Assembly (NCBI GenBank): GCA_033980235.1
Contig: CM067066.1
Location: forward strand, 26,905,476 to 26,969,475
Reading direction: 5' to 3'
Source of the DNA: Diadema setosum
Taxonomy: Eukaryota > Echinodermata > Echinoidea > Diadematoida > Diadematidae
DNA: 64,000 nt
Of the stretch, positions 12,125 through 22,836 are shown piece after piece (the stretch's first letter is position 1; each line of letters begins with the position of its first letter). The position numbers and the translations under genes are program-made. Below the pieces are notes generated by a model. The model made no database searches, was not told the origin of the DNA, and saw only the letters and a list, made by a program, of their open reading frames with translations.

Positions 12125-12975
12125 ATAAATCCAATTCATCTCTAATTTTACAGGATTTTCAATTAAAGCATACCACAACATATCATATTGTTAAACAAAA
12201 CAATATTTTGTTGGCATTACCTTATATATATATATATATTGGTGGGGTTTTTTTGGAAAATGGAGGAGAAAACTTATGACCAGTAGAATTATTTATCCTG
12301 ATTGCACTGTGATGTTTTGCAAAATAATCAAAATTATATGGATATTCTCATCAGACCCGACGGCACTTGCTGTCAGAAAAACAGTCAAAAACACAACCGC
12401 AAACAATATCATCACATTGCTAAACGACATATCCTATTGCTAGACAAAGCAATACTTTGTTGACATTTCCATATATATATATATATATTTGGAAAAAAAT
12501 AAAGGGGAAATAACTTGTAACCAGTGAGAATATTCATCCTGATAACATTTCCATAATTATATATATATATTTTGGAAAAAAAAATAAAGGGGAAATAACT
12601 TGCAACCAGTAACAATATTCATCCTGATTACACTGTAATGATTTGCAAAATAATCAAATTATAGGTATTCTCAATTCAGACCTGACGGCAATTGTCGTCA
12701 GGAACACGGTCAAAAACACAACCGTAAACAATATATCATTTTGTCACACAATACATCATATTGCCGAACAACACTGTTAGGCAAAGCAATATCTTGTTGG
12801 CGTTTCCTTACATTCTTTTTTGAAAAAGGGAAAATAAAACTTATAACCAGTAACATTGTTAATCCTGATTACACTGCAATGTTTTGCAAAATAATCAAAT
12901 TCATGGGTATTCTTACTTCAGACCTGACGGCACTTGCTGTCAGAAACACGGTCAAAGACACAATCGAAAACCATA
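12125..12975. repeat. Degenerate tandem repeat, ~250-bp unit
   Basis: Three to four diverged copies. Each unit carries CAATATTTTGTTGGCATT, a TATATA run, GGGGAAATAACTTGTAACCAGT, ATTCATCCTGATTACACTG, TTTGCAAAATAATCAAATTAT and a GACGGCA..TGTCGTCAGG inverted motif followed by AACACGGTCAAAAACACAA. One unit near 12540 is partially deleted. No protein is encoded. Confidence 0.75.
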
Positions 12976-13799
12976 CATTTTCATTCTAATGTCAATAAAT
13001 TCCATATATATTATTTTCATTACACAAATTAATTGATCTTCAAGTGTGTTCACAAGAGAACGAAACTTTACAAACGTGACAGTAATTTTCCATAAAATGT
13101 CACATTCATAACACTCGGTAAAGTTGTCTATCTGATCACATCAAACACACAGGGAATACATACTATATCAAAATGAAAATTTAAATTCCATGATCACAAA
13201 ACATGAGTTTTCATCTATTAAATCATAGCAAGTTGCGCAATACAAATCCTGCATTACGCCAAAATTCATTTTTTATTATCATAATATGCTCGGATTCTTT
13301 TTCAAAACGGATATACTCCGTTTAAGAAAACAAAAACAAAAACAAAAACAAACAACAAACAACATTGCATCCAAAGTCATATCGTATGATATAAAAACGT
13401 GTCATCCTTTCATTATATTGATGTGCAACTGTTCAGACACGTTTTGTATTCAAGATACATGCCCCCTGTATTCATTTTGTTTAACCTTTTGCCATAATAT
13501 ATATTTCACCCATCAATTATAATGAACTTAATATACTTCCATATCAAAACTGCACCATGCATATTATCCATGATAAACCAAAGATTATTCTTACAATAAT
13601 CTTCCAAAAAGACCGAAAGCAACACAACACTATAATTGGGCTTTAGCACATCAGGTAGTTTTCCCAAAACGGAAATACACACTTGAGAAAGTCTATTACT
13701 TAATCAAAGCTAAAAATAATTTATACAGGAAGTTAACAATAGGTTCTGATTCTTTTCAACAAAAAGTACACTACGGCCTCTATATTACCCAATAAAAGA
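12976..13799. other. AT-rich spacer
   Basis: Contains an (AAAACA)n stretch at 13328-13352. No gene, splice-bounded exon or element border was found. Confidence 0.4.
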
Positions 13800-14885
13800 G
13801 TGTGAACATATTTGTGGAGGCCAGCCAAACAACGAAAATACAAGATCCACATTATTACGCAACTAAGTTGTGTTGTAACCAGCAGATATCCGACCATGAA
13901 CACACAACCAGAACGTAATACACTGTAACGTTGACTCTTGTTCTGTCAAGTTCCTAATGAACTGCAGTAGAATTTAAACAAACAATGTCCTATATTACAA
14001 ATTCCAGCATTTCGGGTGACAGTCACCTTCCTCATAATCTCGGATCCTTTTCTGAGAAAAAAAAAACCCACCCTAATTCATGTTCCATCCAGTTGCCTCA
14101 TAGACATAAAAACCAATTTATACATTCCAGAGCATGACCGCATCACTTTGCGACTCTCAACTCATTGTTCTGCTGTTAACTATATATACATTCCCGTTAC
14201 TTGGCACATAATGCCGCATATACACAGATATGCATTCTTGTTGCCACCATTTCTTTACCAAATTTACCCCCTACAAATGAACTTAACAAAACACAGTGTT
14301 ACAAAATACAGTGTATCAGTTTAACCCACTACAAATGTCCATTACACAAAAACTCTGTATATTTGTGGAGGTCAACCAAATAAACAACGACAAATATTAC
14401 CCCAAAAAATCAGATTGTTTTGCAGCGTTGATTGAAAAAAAAAAAAGTCTCGTCCTTTATTACTAGCTGATACACAACCATAAGCACACAACCAGTACAT
14501 TAAAATTTGAGGTCGATGCTTGTTTGCAACCATGAATACAAACCAGTGCATGAAATACCTGTAAGGTTGATGCTTGTTTTGGCAAATATCTAATAACCTC
14601 GAACAGAATAAAACGAAGGGCTTCATACATACTAAAATCCAATTATTCAGCAGAGGTAAGAATCGCTTTCCTCTTTAACACTTCTCCTTATTACAATGAA
14701 TACACACTAATACATATTCAGTTCCGTTGACTCGTAACCATAGGAACCAGTTTATGCACTCCATGTCTCAGCTGCATTGCTCTGCAACTTTAGAATGTCT
14801 GATCCTTCTGTTGTTATAGTTTGGGTGTTTCACATTCCCGGTACGCCGCCTGTAAGCACCCTGCGCACAAAATGCCATATATAAT
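13800..14885. repeat. Ancient tandem duplication of a ~500-bp block
   Basis: Two diverged copies start at TATTTGTGGAGGCCAGCC (13810) and TATTTGTGGAGGTCAACC (14359). They share, in order, ACACAACCAGAACGTAATACACTGTAACGTTGACTCTTGTT, CATAGACATAAAAACCAATTTATACATTCCA and GCACATAATGCC. The second copy contains an extra internal AACCATGAATACAAACCAGT repeat. No coding potential is shared between copies. Confidence 0.6.
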
Positions 14886-15276
14886 GAAGTCGTGTTGCTC
14901 TTATCAGCTCACCTGAAGAATACAATGCCCAATTTGTTTACTAGCATTCCTGCCGACGAAAGTTACAATCATTAGCTACAACAATAACGCAGACATTGAA
15001 GACAAATTCCGATTATCGTTTTCCAACACAGATAGGACTTGAAGAAAATTATGAATTCAAACTTGACTTAATCATTTTACTGTGTATCGCTGTACAAAGG
15101 GAAGGGAGAGCAAAACGATGGCCGCGTTTCATTTGGCAGAAATCAAACTGGTCCTGATCAATCTGAAACTCAATCTCCAACTACCCTCCATGCTGATAGC
15201 GAACCCTTTTCTCTGCATTCCAACAGAACTTTCACCCCGACCACTTTTATTCTGGTTGATTTATTTTCATTCTTCC

Positions 15277-15549
15277 TCATGTGATAGGCCTTTTGCTCCA
15301 ACTGAAAGCGTTTCTTTTTGACGCTGGTAAGTCTGTTGCGAGCCGGAAGTTAGGTCGAGCAGGGGCTTGACCTCTCGTAGTGGCGGGGCGCATATGCATT
15401 CTCTGGTACGCATTCCAAACCGCATCTCGATCAAACATGGCGCCAAATCTAACGATAATCGGGTCAGGGCCACGCCTGCTCTGTTCGTCACTACCAGCCA
15501 CCGGACGTCTAGGGAGGCGGTGCGCATTCACCACAAACATTCCTTGCAC
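15277..15549 (-). pseudogene. Possible LINE ORF1 C-terminal fragment (transposase_22-like)
   Basis: A 90-codon minus-strand frame contains PDPIIVRFGAMFDRDAVWNA followed by an ATDLPAS block. This matches the pattern of L1-type ORF1 proteins, where RPIIVRF, a DRxxVW helix and a DLP turn follow one another in the nucleic-acid-binding domain. Nothing else of that element is visible. It abuts a plus-strand LINE fragment, so the junction is a rearrangement or nested insertion. The match is by pattern only. Confidence 0.5.
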
Positions 15550-15584
15550 TTGTTGCTCAGAAAAACCTAGCCCGACCAGACGCT

Positions 15585-16885
15585 GTTATACGCTACGCGA
15601 ATATAAGACTCTTCATATAGCTGCGTACTACAGGCCTCATGAAAATGACGAAGAGAGTCTTGCAGAGCTTCAACGATCCCTGTGTAAATTGAATCGCGAT
15701 CATATGGTAGTCATAGGAGGTGATTTTAACCTACCTGGATGGGATTGGGAAACCAGACAGGTGAAAGCATGTCATCACCCAGCGCTTCATCATGCTTTTG
15801 GTTCTATGCTTGATGACCATGGGTTAACGCAGGTAGTTACGGAAACAACCAGGAAAGAAAACGTCCTCGATCTATTCCTAGTAAATAATCCAACGTTAGT
15901 CACCGATGTCTCAGTTGTACCAGGCATTTCAGATCATGATTGCCCAATTCTCACGATTGCTGGTTGTCCAACTCGCCAGAAGCTAGTAAGAAGGAAAATC
16001 AACATCTACAGCAAAGCGGATTGGGAGAAATTTGCTGATTTCATGCAAGGTGTAGGCAAGGAAATTGAAGATAAGCTTGACTTTTGCTCAGTGAATGAGG
16101 CTTGGGTTATGTTCAAGAATGGAATAGAGAAAGGAATGACAGAGTTTGTTCCACATAAGATGACATCCAAAAAGAATGACATACCTTGGATTTCAAACAA
16201 GATTAAAAGGTTGATCAAAAGGAGAGATAGGTTGAACAAAAAAAGTCGGAACATGAAATTGAGAAACCACGGGGTAGTCCCTTTTCAATTGGAAGAAGAG
16301 TTGAAAGCAGTTAAGAAATCACTGCAACAGGAGCTAAGGAGGGCTTATTGGAATTATGTGGAATCTCTTTTTTCTATCGATGAAGATACCACAGAGTTTG
16401 AGAGTATGAAGAGATTTTGGGGCTTCATCAAACACAACAGGACTGATAATACAGGAATAAGGGAACTGAAAAGTGATGGTATTACGATCACTGATCCAAT
16501 TGCAAAAGCTGAAGCATTGAACCAACAGTTCAAAAGTGTTTTCACCAAGGAAACTCTTATACCGAATGACTTACTACCGGAAACCTCAGACTTTGAAGAA
16601 ATGGAGGATATTTTGTTTACATCAAAGGGTGTAGAGAAGTTGCTTTGTGGTTTGAAGACATACAAGGCCCCTGGACCGGATGGTATAACTCCACGAGTCT
16701 TGAAGCAGCTGGCAAAAATTCTGGCTCCAATTCTTTGCAATATATTCCGGTTGTCATATGAATTAAGTGAAATACCAAATGATTGGCGTGAAGCAAATGT
16801 TGTACCAGTCTACAAGAAAGGTAATCGATCTACTCCTGTAAACTACCGCCCCATTTCGCTGACATGTATTTGCTGTAAACTAATA
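15585..16885 (+). pseudogene. LINE fragment of the LINE-B family, endonuclease to early RT
   Basis: The open frame encodes an APE endonuclease without its N-terminal third, then the linker and the start of RT. Visible motifs are AAYYRP, VIGGDFNLPGWDW (catalytic Asp and Asn), PGISDHD (catalytic Asp-His), the PWIS..IKRLIKRRDRLNKK linker, APGPDGITPRVLK and the VNYRPISLTCICCKL block. The last is nearly identical to LINE-B at 22837-26382. Homology stops abruptly at about 16886, just after that block, so the RT palm with YADD is missing. The copy is truncated at both ends, although its frame is still open. The flanking residues of the same frame (15380-15584 and 16886-16972) are not part of the element. 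Confidence 0.85.
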
Positions 16886-17291
16886 GGCCATGGGGTGAGG
16901 TGGTTTTTTCGCTTGTTTCGTTGCGACAACTGCGGCACTAAAATTTCTCCACAGCTACGTGTAAACAAATAACCAAAAAGGCTACACGAAAAAGTTCGAC
17001 ACAAACCCTCCTGCAGTATTTTGGTAATTTAGGGGGAAACAGTGAACTTTTTTGTCACTGAGGAGCTGAATATGTACACTTTGCCGTGTACGATATTCAT
17101 TCGCGAACGATCATGTGATGTATGTTATCCAATCCGAATCGAGAATTATTGTTTATGAGTCAAAATGGCCGCCCCCTGTGAGCCTGTCGACGCGTCTACG
17201 TCGTCTGCTCAGCCGAAACTTATTATGCGTTATTATGCATGTAACATCGATGAAGTTTGAAAATTTCACGGCTATGACAAACCTAAGATAG

Positions 17292-17433
17292 ACGAAACCT
17301 ATTTTGTGTGCCAAAGAGTGGATCAAATTGGGTGGGGGAGACCGTGAAATCGCAGACCAGAACGAAGTGATTCAGCTGCTCAGGGGGACTGACTGCAACC
17401 TACGTAGCATGGTAGTAGGATATAAATTTACAG
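17292..17433 (+). CDS. Putative exon of an uncharacterised Cys/His-rich protein, part 1
   Basis: The frame reads KPILCAKEWIKLGG, DREIADQNEVIQLL and CNLRSMVVGYKFT, and ends at ACAG|GTTAGT, a good splice donor. Its last base joins in phase with the exon at 18473 to give a continuous GF/HETCYKRF sequence. A stop (TAG, 17289-17291) precedes it. A separate ATG in a GCCGCC context at about 17165 opens a short frame in another phase that ends at TGA near 17258. The true 5' structure is therefore unclear, and the locus may be a decayed gene. Confidence 0.45.
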
Positions 17434-18472
17434 GTTAGTTTACGTGCGTACAGTCGAGTCGTAGCAGTCGACACTGCAGTGCAGTCTCACTCATAATGTT
17501 AATGACCATGATGACTACAAGTACAATTGTACAACTTTTAATAGCTATGTTATGAACGTTGCTTGTGTATGTTATAATGGGCGCTAATGCAGTAGCTTAG
17601 CCGTTAGCGTGTCTGTTACTTAACTTAGATAAATTATCTTGAATTTCACCTTGGCATGGCATAGCGCCGTCATAATGTCGCCTAATTGTTAGATGTAATT
17701 TTACATGTTGTTCTATGTACAGCCCAGGTTAGGTTGATGTAGCTGATCGGTGATATTGTTTTGTAAAAGTCTTGACACACATTGATTTGAATTGATTGAA
17801 ATTCAAATTGACACACTTGATTGAAAAAGGTCTAAACTGCATGTAAATTTATATTTTCATAATCATGGCCATGGAGTATTAATATTAAAAATCCATCCTG
17901 TTTCTCTCACCCCGAAATTGGCGAATCCTCCCTCAAAACACACATTTAGCATCTCATTAAATTAACTTAATATTTGATATAAATAGATCTAAAAGACCAA
18001 CAATGACAATAACATAATTGCAACAATTAAACTCCCTAAAACATATGATTACCATTACGTTGTGCCAAACTATAAAGCAGTGGGTGGTGGTGATAGTGAA
18101 AGGCCAAGGATTACTAGTATTAATGATGATATAGTGAAGGCAGTTGTATTCATAATTATGATGATTGATCTTGCATGTGATCAGGTGCTGAAAGCTGTAG
18201 ATGTAATTTAAAATCAGTAATTGCACTGCAAGTACAAGTTGAAGTAGTTGATGATGACAATGATCATGAGGTGTTAATGATTACCTGGCATAGTACTAGG
18301 GCCTGTGTATTGGTAATTACAAGATTCAAATATTGGCAGTCAATAGTCTACCGTACATTTAATGATGTATTGAATGTAATGCTCAACCCCTCCCTCTAGC
18401 ATTTAGCCTTTTTCCCCCTATCAAAATCCAACGGCTAATCATTGCTGTTCATTTCTCCATTGTATCAAATAG

Positions 18473-18708
18473 GATTCCATGAAACGTGCTACAAGAGGTT
18501 TATAGATAGCAAACGCCTGAATCTCGCTAGGAAACGAAAGCTGAAGGAGGAGCCTGGTCCGTCAGCAGGAGCATCTGTTTCCTCCCCTAAGACGCTCACA
18601 TCAAGATCAAGATTTTCTTCGGGAAGCTCTTCAGGTTCTGCTGTGTTGCCTGTGAAATGCATCATTTGCAACAGAGTCAACCTGCTCATTACTTGCCAAG
18701 GGAAATAG
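18473..18708 (+). CDS. Putative exon of an uncharacterised Cys/His-rich protein, part 2
   Basis: The exon follows a pyrimidine-rich tract ending ATCAAATAG|G and encodes FHETCYKRFIDSKRL, a basic RKRKLK stretch, a Ser-rich low-complexity linker, then VKCIICNRV before a TAG stop. HxxCYxxF followed at a distance by CIICN is a pattern I associate with multi-copy, uncharacterised, transposon-like proteins of invertebrates. The family usually continues well past the CIICN motif, so this is probably truncated by the stop or by an unseen exon. The EEPGP string here is not a 2A motif because it lacks the preceding Asn. Confidence 0.5.
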
Positions 18709-20451
18709 GTTAATATGATTGATATTGAAGCATGAAAACATTGTCATGTTACTATAAGTTGTCCTTGATAAAAATGGAGCAATATATAGGCCTATACACC
18801 ACTGAAACATTCACACACATACACAAAGAACTTCAGTGCAAAGTTCAGAAACAACAGAATGTACTGTATATGCACCAATGCTTTGGTCAATGTGATTGAT
18901 ATTCAAGAATTGACATCTTACCAAAGTTGTGCATAATAAAATGTCTTTGTAATACAGATTGCTTCCTGTATTTTGAATGCCAATGTTTATGCAACATGTT
19001 TTGACTCCTTGCCTCAGTATGTGATTGTTCGCCCTTTAGCAAACATTTCTGCCCACTATTATGATATGATTAGGGTTGAATTATTCTAAGAACAAAGATG
19101 TTTTCCTAAGTGTGTTTTTTTTTTCATAAAACTGAATGACTACGATTAAAATTTGTTTCTCCCACTCTGGGGAAAAAAATATGTAACTATTATTAATACT
19201 GAAACAGAATGTTCATGTAGAAAGGTCAGTACAATGTAGGTGTGAGTACAAAATCAGTTTGCTAAAACTAATACACACCAGCCAAATGAAAATTGTGCAT
19301 AAGTTGAGTCAGGTTTGCACAGATCCTCTGATATTGGATGTTAATTGCAATGATATCATAATTTTTAATGCCAAACCTGTTTTATTCTCTCCAAGATTTT
19401 CAGGTACACATTGCCTCCAATGCAGAATCCAACAGTTTTCACTCATGAATGGGTAAACTATAATTTTGCCTTTATTTTATATATTGGCATTTTTCAAAAC
19501 TTTTACACCCTTGCAAGGATATTTGGACCATGGAATGTTCCAGGAAATTTATTAAAACTAGAAAATTTGACTGATTATCATTTTGAGCTATCTTACATGA
19601 AAGGAGGTAGTGTCCCACCATGTTGTAACCTAATGATAGCAATGAAAACTTCAGGAAATTTTATGAAGATTAGATTTTCTAGTGCTAAAGTAATGTATAA
19701 TATTTCATGAACAACGTGTTTGCTATGTGATCTAAGTATATTAAAGCTTCTTAAGAAGAAGAAGAAGACGAAAAGAAAAACATGTTTACTGATAAACAAT
19801 ACGATCTGTTTAATAGTAATGTCTCATGTGTGTAAATGAGTTTGTATGTGTGCGTGTGAGTGTATATAATATGTCAGCGTTTTTATGCACCTGTGTATGT
19901 ATGTGTAATGCACTGATCAGTACATGTATTATATCATTGTGTGTGTTCATGTTTATGATAATCTTTTTTATGATGCTGATGTGATAAATGGCCAAGGCAT
20001 GTAGAATAATATTTTAATACACTTGGGTATATTGAATCTTCATAACTATGTGTGTGCGTATGTGTGTGTGCATGTGAGGGTGTGTGTATGTGTGTGTGTG
20101 TGTGTACAATAAGATTCTCCCACATGCACGCAGACACACACACAAACAAACACACTGATTTTTTTTTTTTTTTTGCCTTGAATGATTAGTCATTTGATTA
20201 ATAACATGTCTTTGAACAGAATATAAGGCATTTGTCTTGACCTCTGACGGTCAGTCAGTGCTCTCTCTCATATGGTCTTGAACCACTTTGCTCTTGTCCT
20301 CCTTTGCATAGCCAGCATCAGGAAAAGCTGAAACATGAGATATAATGCAAGTATTAAACCAAAACTTCACTTTTTTCTAGGTACATGGCTAAAAGCAGTG
20401 CTTTACAAATGTGTATATGCATTTCAGCTTAGAAACACTATGGGAACTATA
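18709..20451. other. Intergenic AT-rich DNA with TG/CA microsatellites
   Basis: Short open frames around 19250-19710 show no family features. (TG)n-type runs lie at 20047-20105, a CA-rich stretch at 20130-20153 and poly-T at 20158-20174. An AAGAAGAAGAAGAAG run lies at 19752-19768. Confidence 0.45.
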
Positions 20452-21110
20452 CTGCGGCTAGCAGCCCCATACGCATAACTGCGGCTAGCAGCCCCATACA
20501 CATAACTGCGGCCAGCAGCCCCATACGCATAGCGTCATGGGGCTGTGAACTGTAGCATACAGGATCATGACGGATATTTTATCGCGGACAAATATCAACT
20601 TAAAATCGGGAAAAAATCTTCAATTTGAATACTTATTAATAAATTTGAAGTATTGATAACAGAGTTCGTGCAAGGTTTGCTTCTGCAAATAGTTCCTTTC
20701 TGTTCAAATTGATGACTAAATGTGACTCGGTCGAGAGGAAACTGGGAGAGCTACACTGAATTGACGGCCAGCGCATGCACACACAGACATCTAATATCCA
20801 GTCAATGGATACGAAATTTGTGCGCAGTGATGTGTGCGCCTGCGCTGACCGTCAATTCAGCGTAGCTCTCCCAGATTCCTCTCGACCTAGTCGTATTAAG
20901 TCATCAAATCGAACAGAAAATGACTATATGTAGAACCAAACCTTGCACGAACCCTGTTGTCAATACTTCAACCTTACTTGTAAGTCTTCAAATTGAAGAA
21001 TTTTTGTTCGATTTAAGGTTGACATTTGTCCGCGATACTTCCCTGTCATAATTCTAAATGCTACAATCCGCAGCCCCATTACGATATGTGTATTGGGCTG
21101 CTGGTCGCAG
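20452..21110. mobile_element. 659-bp near-perfect foldback element
   Basis: The left arm (20452-20790) and right arm (20830-21110) are reverse complements over about 290 bases around a short centre near 20810. Paired blocks include CTGCGGCTAGCAGCCC with GGGCTGCTGGTCGCAG, CGCGGACAAATATCAAC with its complement, AACCTTGCACGAAC and GGGAGAGCTACACTGAATTGACGG. The left tip is triplicated: TAACTGCGGCTAGCAGCCCCATACGCA occurs three times in a row. No ORF is present. Confidence 0.8.
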
Positions 21111-21282
21111 TTTATAAAATATGGATTTTCGCGAAAACTGCAGGATATTTCGAGGAGAACTTTTTACAGTATATTTAGGATGTACAAAACATCACATTTC
21201 CGCATTCAGAAAGTAGTGCCAGTGTTGCTGGAACGAAACCCATTTTCTAAGCCTCTTTTTCAGCTTCACCCCATGGCCTAAC

Positions 21283-21448
21283 ATAATTGCGAAGACCAAA
21301 GTTTTCGATGATACCGCTACGCACATCTCTGGTTGCAGTGGCTGTCAGGGCAACAGCGGGACTGACTGATGACTTGAGTTTCGATCGTAATTCACCAAAT
21401 TTTCCATACGCTGCTCGAAATGCTTTGGTGTCTCCAGATGCGGTCCCC
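21283..21448 (-). CDS. RecQ-like DNA helicase exon
   Basis: The 166-base minus-strand exon encodes KAFRAAYGKFGELRSKL, then VALTATATRDV and a GLRNYV end. RecQ helicases have the same order: F(R/K)xxY..(L/F)xxLR, then helicase motif III ALTATA. On the minus strand a long T-rich tract ending TTTCAAATAG|G precedes it, and a donor, TAT|GTTAGG, follows it, so it is well bounded as an internal exon. No neighbouring exons with the remaining helicase motifs (GKS, DEAH, QxxGRxGR) were recognised in the window. It may be one exon of a large gene with long introns or an isolated, transposon-captured fragment. Confidence 0.6.
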
Positions 21449-21676
21449 CTATTTGAAAAATAAGAAAAAAAAAAACCCAGTAAGATAAAAAAAAAAGAAA
21501 ATTTTCTACATTGCACATAAGTGATTTTAATAATGCCTGCAGTCTCTACGATGCATATCACATAGCCATAAGACTGCATAATTTTATTCTATAGATGAAC
21601 AAGTATGAGTACATTTGCATACTGAAGCATGTTCCCATTTGAGTTTTTTCTCAATGTAGTACATGCACATGAAGAA

Positions 21677-21765
21677 TTAGTCTGTGGGCCACAGCGTGTG
21701 TCTCGATTGCTCCTCTGTGTAGAGGAGCAAAGCCTACGAGGCACAGGCTGTAGCTCACAGACTAA
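21677..21765. mobile_element. 89-bp hairpin MITE
   Basis: TTAGTCTGTGGGCCACAGCGTGTG..TTGCTCCTCT pairs with AGAGGAGCAA..CACAGGCTGTAGCTCACAGACTAA around a GTGT loop, giving a ~40-bp imperfect stem. The ends TTAG/CTAA suggest a TTA/TAA-type target, but no external duplication was established. Confidence 0.65.
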
Positions 21766-22177
21766 AGCTATGAAAAGGCAGTAGGCCTATGTGTAATTGC
21801 ATTTGTATGCGAGAAAGTTACAGTAGTTACTGTACTGTACAAAACAATTAAACCAGTGCAGTTACGGTGTTAACAATTTATCACAATTACACAGGATTTA
21901 ACTCAGTACACCTAGTAGGAACACTCACAAGATATAGTACTGTAGTAGAAGCCTGCCATGTGTTTACCCTACCCGGCCCAGAGGCCAGACATAAATAGTT
22001 TTACAATCATTTTTTGTTGTTCAACTAGGGGCCTACAGTTACAGTTTGTAATTCAAGACAAGAGACACGTAATGAAAGTTGCCTTGACGAATCATTTTTA
22101 GAAACTGGATAGATCTAAATTGATTAGCTTACCGCTAGGTAACCGCAGCAGCGACCCCATACGGACAAATACGTACC

Positions 22178-22216
22178 GTTACTGTTACTGTTACTGTTAC
22201 TGTTACTGTGTTACAG
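22178..22216. repeat. (TGTTAC)n hexanucleotide repeat
   Basis: About five consecutive ACTGTT/TGTTAC hexamers followed by one diverged unit. Confidence 0.85.
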
Positions 22217-22659
22217 CGCCCCGCGACGGGGTTAACCGCTAGGCTGCTTGAGTCTTTGACTTTGTCACGCAGGCCAAGCAAGATCCACAGCCCTGCTCAA
22301 GACATCTGGTCCGAAATTAAAGACTTCAAAGGCATGACAGCAGGAGCCACGGCTTTCGGAGAGTCTGGTCCATCATGTAGATCTAGTTTGCGAAGAATAT
22401 CAACGCATAACGGTGCAGCTTGGAAGTTGGAACACCAACAGTATTGCCGAAACCAGTCGGCAGGGAGATAAACAAAAAATCATGACCACGCACGGAGAAA
22501 CGAAACGAGTACGTGTAGTATATAGGGACTTCTGAGTTCTGGTTCTGCTGCTGCTCCCCGAAACCGTCAACGAATCCAAGCTTCTCAGTAGCACATTGCA
22601 TTGAATGCTCTTCTCATTATCACTGTCAGAAAAGCGACGTCGAGACGCTGATGTTGACA

Positions 22660-22836
22660 TCCAACCTTGAACCTTGAAGGAGTAATCCCTGTTGCAGCTT
22701 TTCGTGGGAAGCTATACTGGGATGGTACAAGGTGACATCAACGGCCGACGGACAGAGTGTATTTACAGATGGCAATTATAATCAATTGTACAAAATAAAA
22801 ATTTGCCATGTGCAAGTAAAAACCAAGCCGGTGAAT
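22660..22836 (-). repeat. LINE-B 3' UTR and (TTCAAGG)n tail
   Basis: After the LINE-B stop the minus strand continues for about 175 bases and ends in TTCAAGGTTCAAGGTTGG (22661-22680 on the plus strand reads AACCTTGAACCTTGAAGG). A short tandem heptamer at the 3' end is characteristic of CR1-like LINEs and marks the probable element end. Confidence 0.6.

Noticed and set aside
18540..18580. EEPGPSAG string as a second 2A motif
   Set aside because: The invariant Asn before Pro-Gly-Pro is missing and there is no D/V-E-x context.
22208..22471. Plus-strand ORF of 87 codons
   Set aside because: It has no recognisable motif, and it overlaps low-information sequence downstream of LINE-B.
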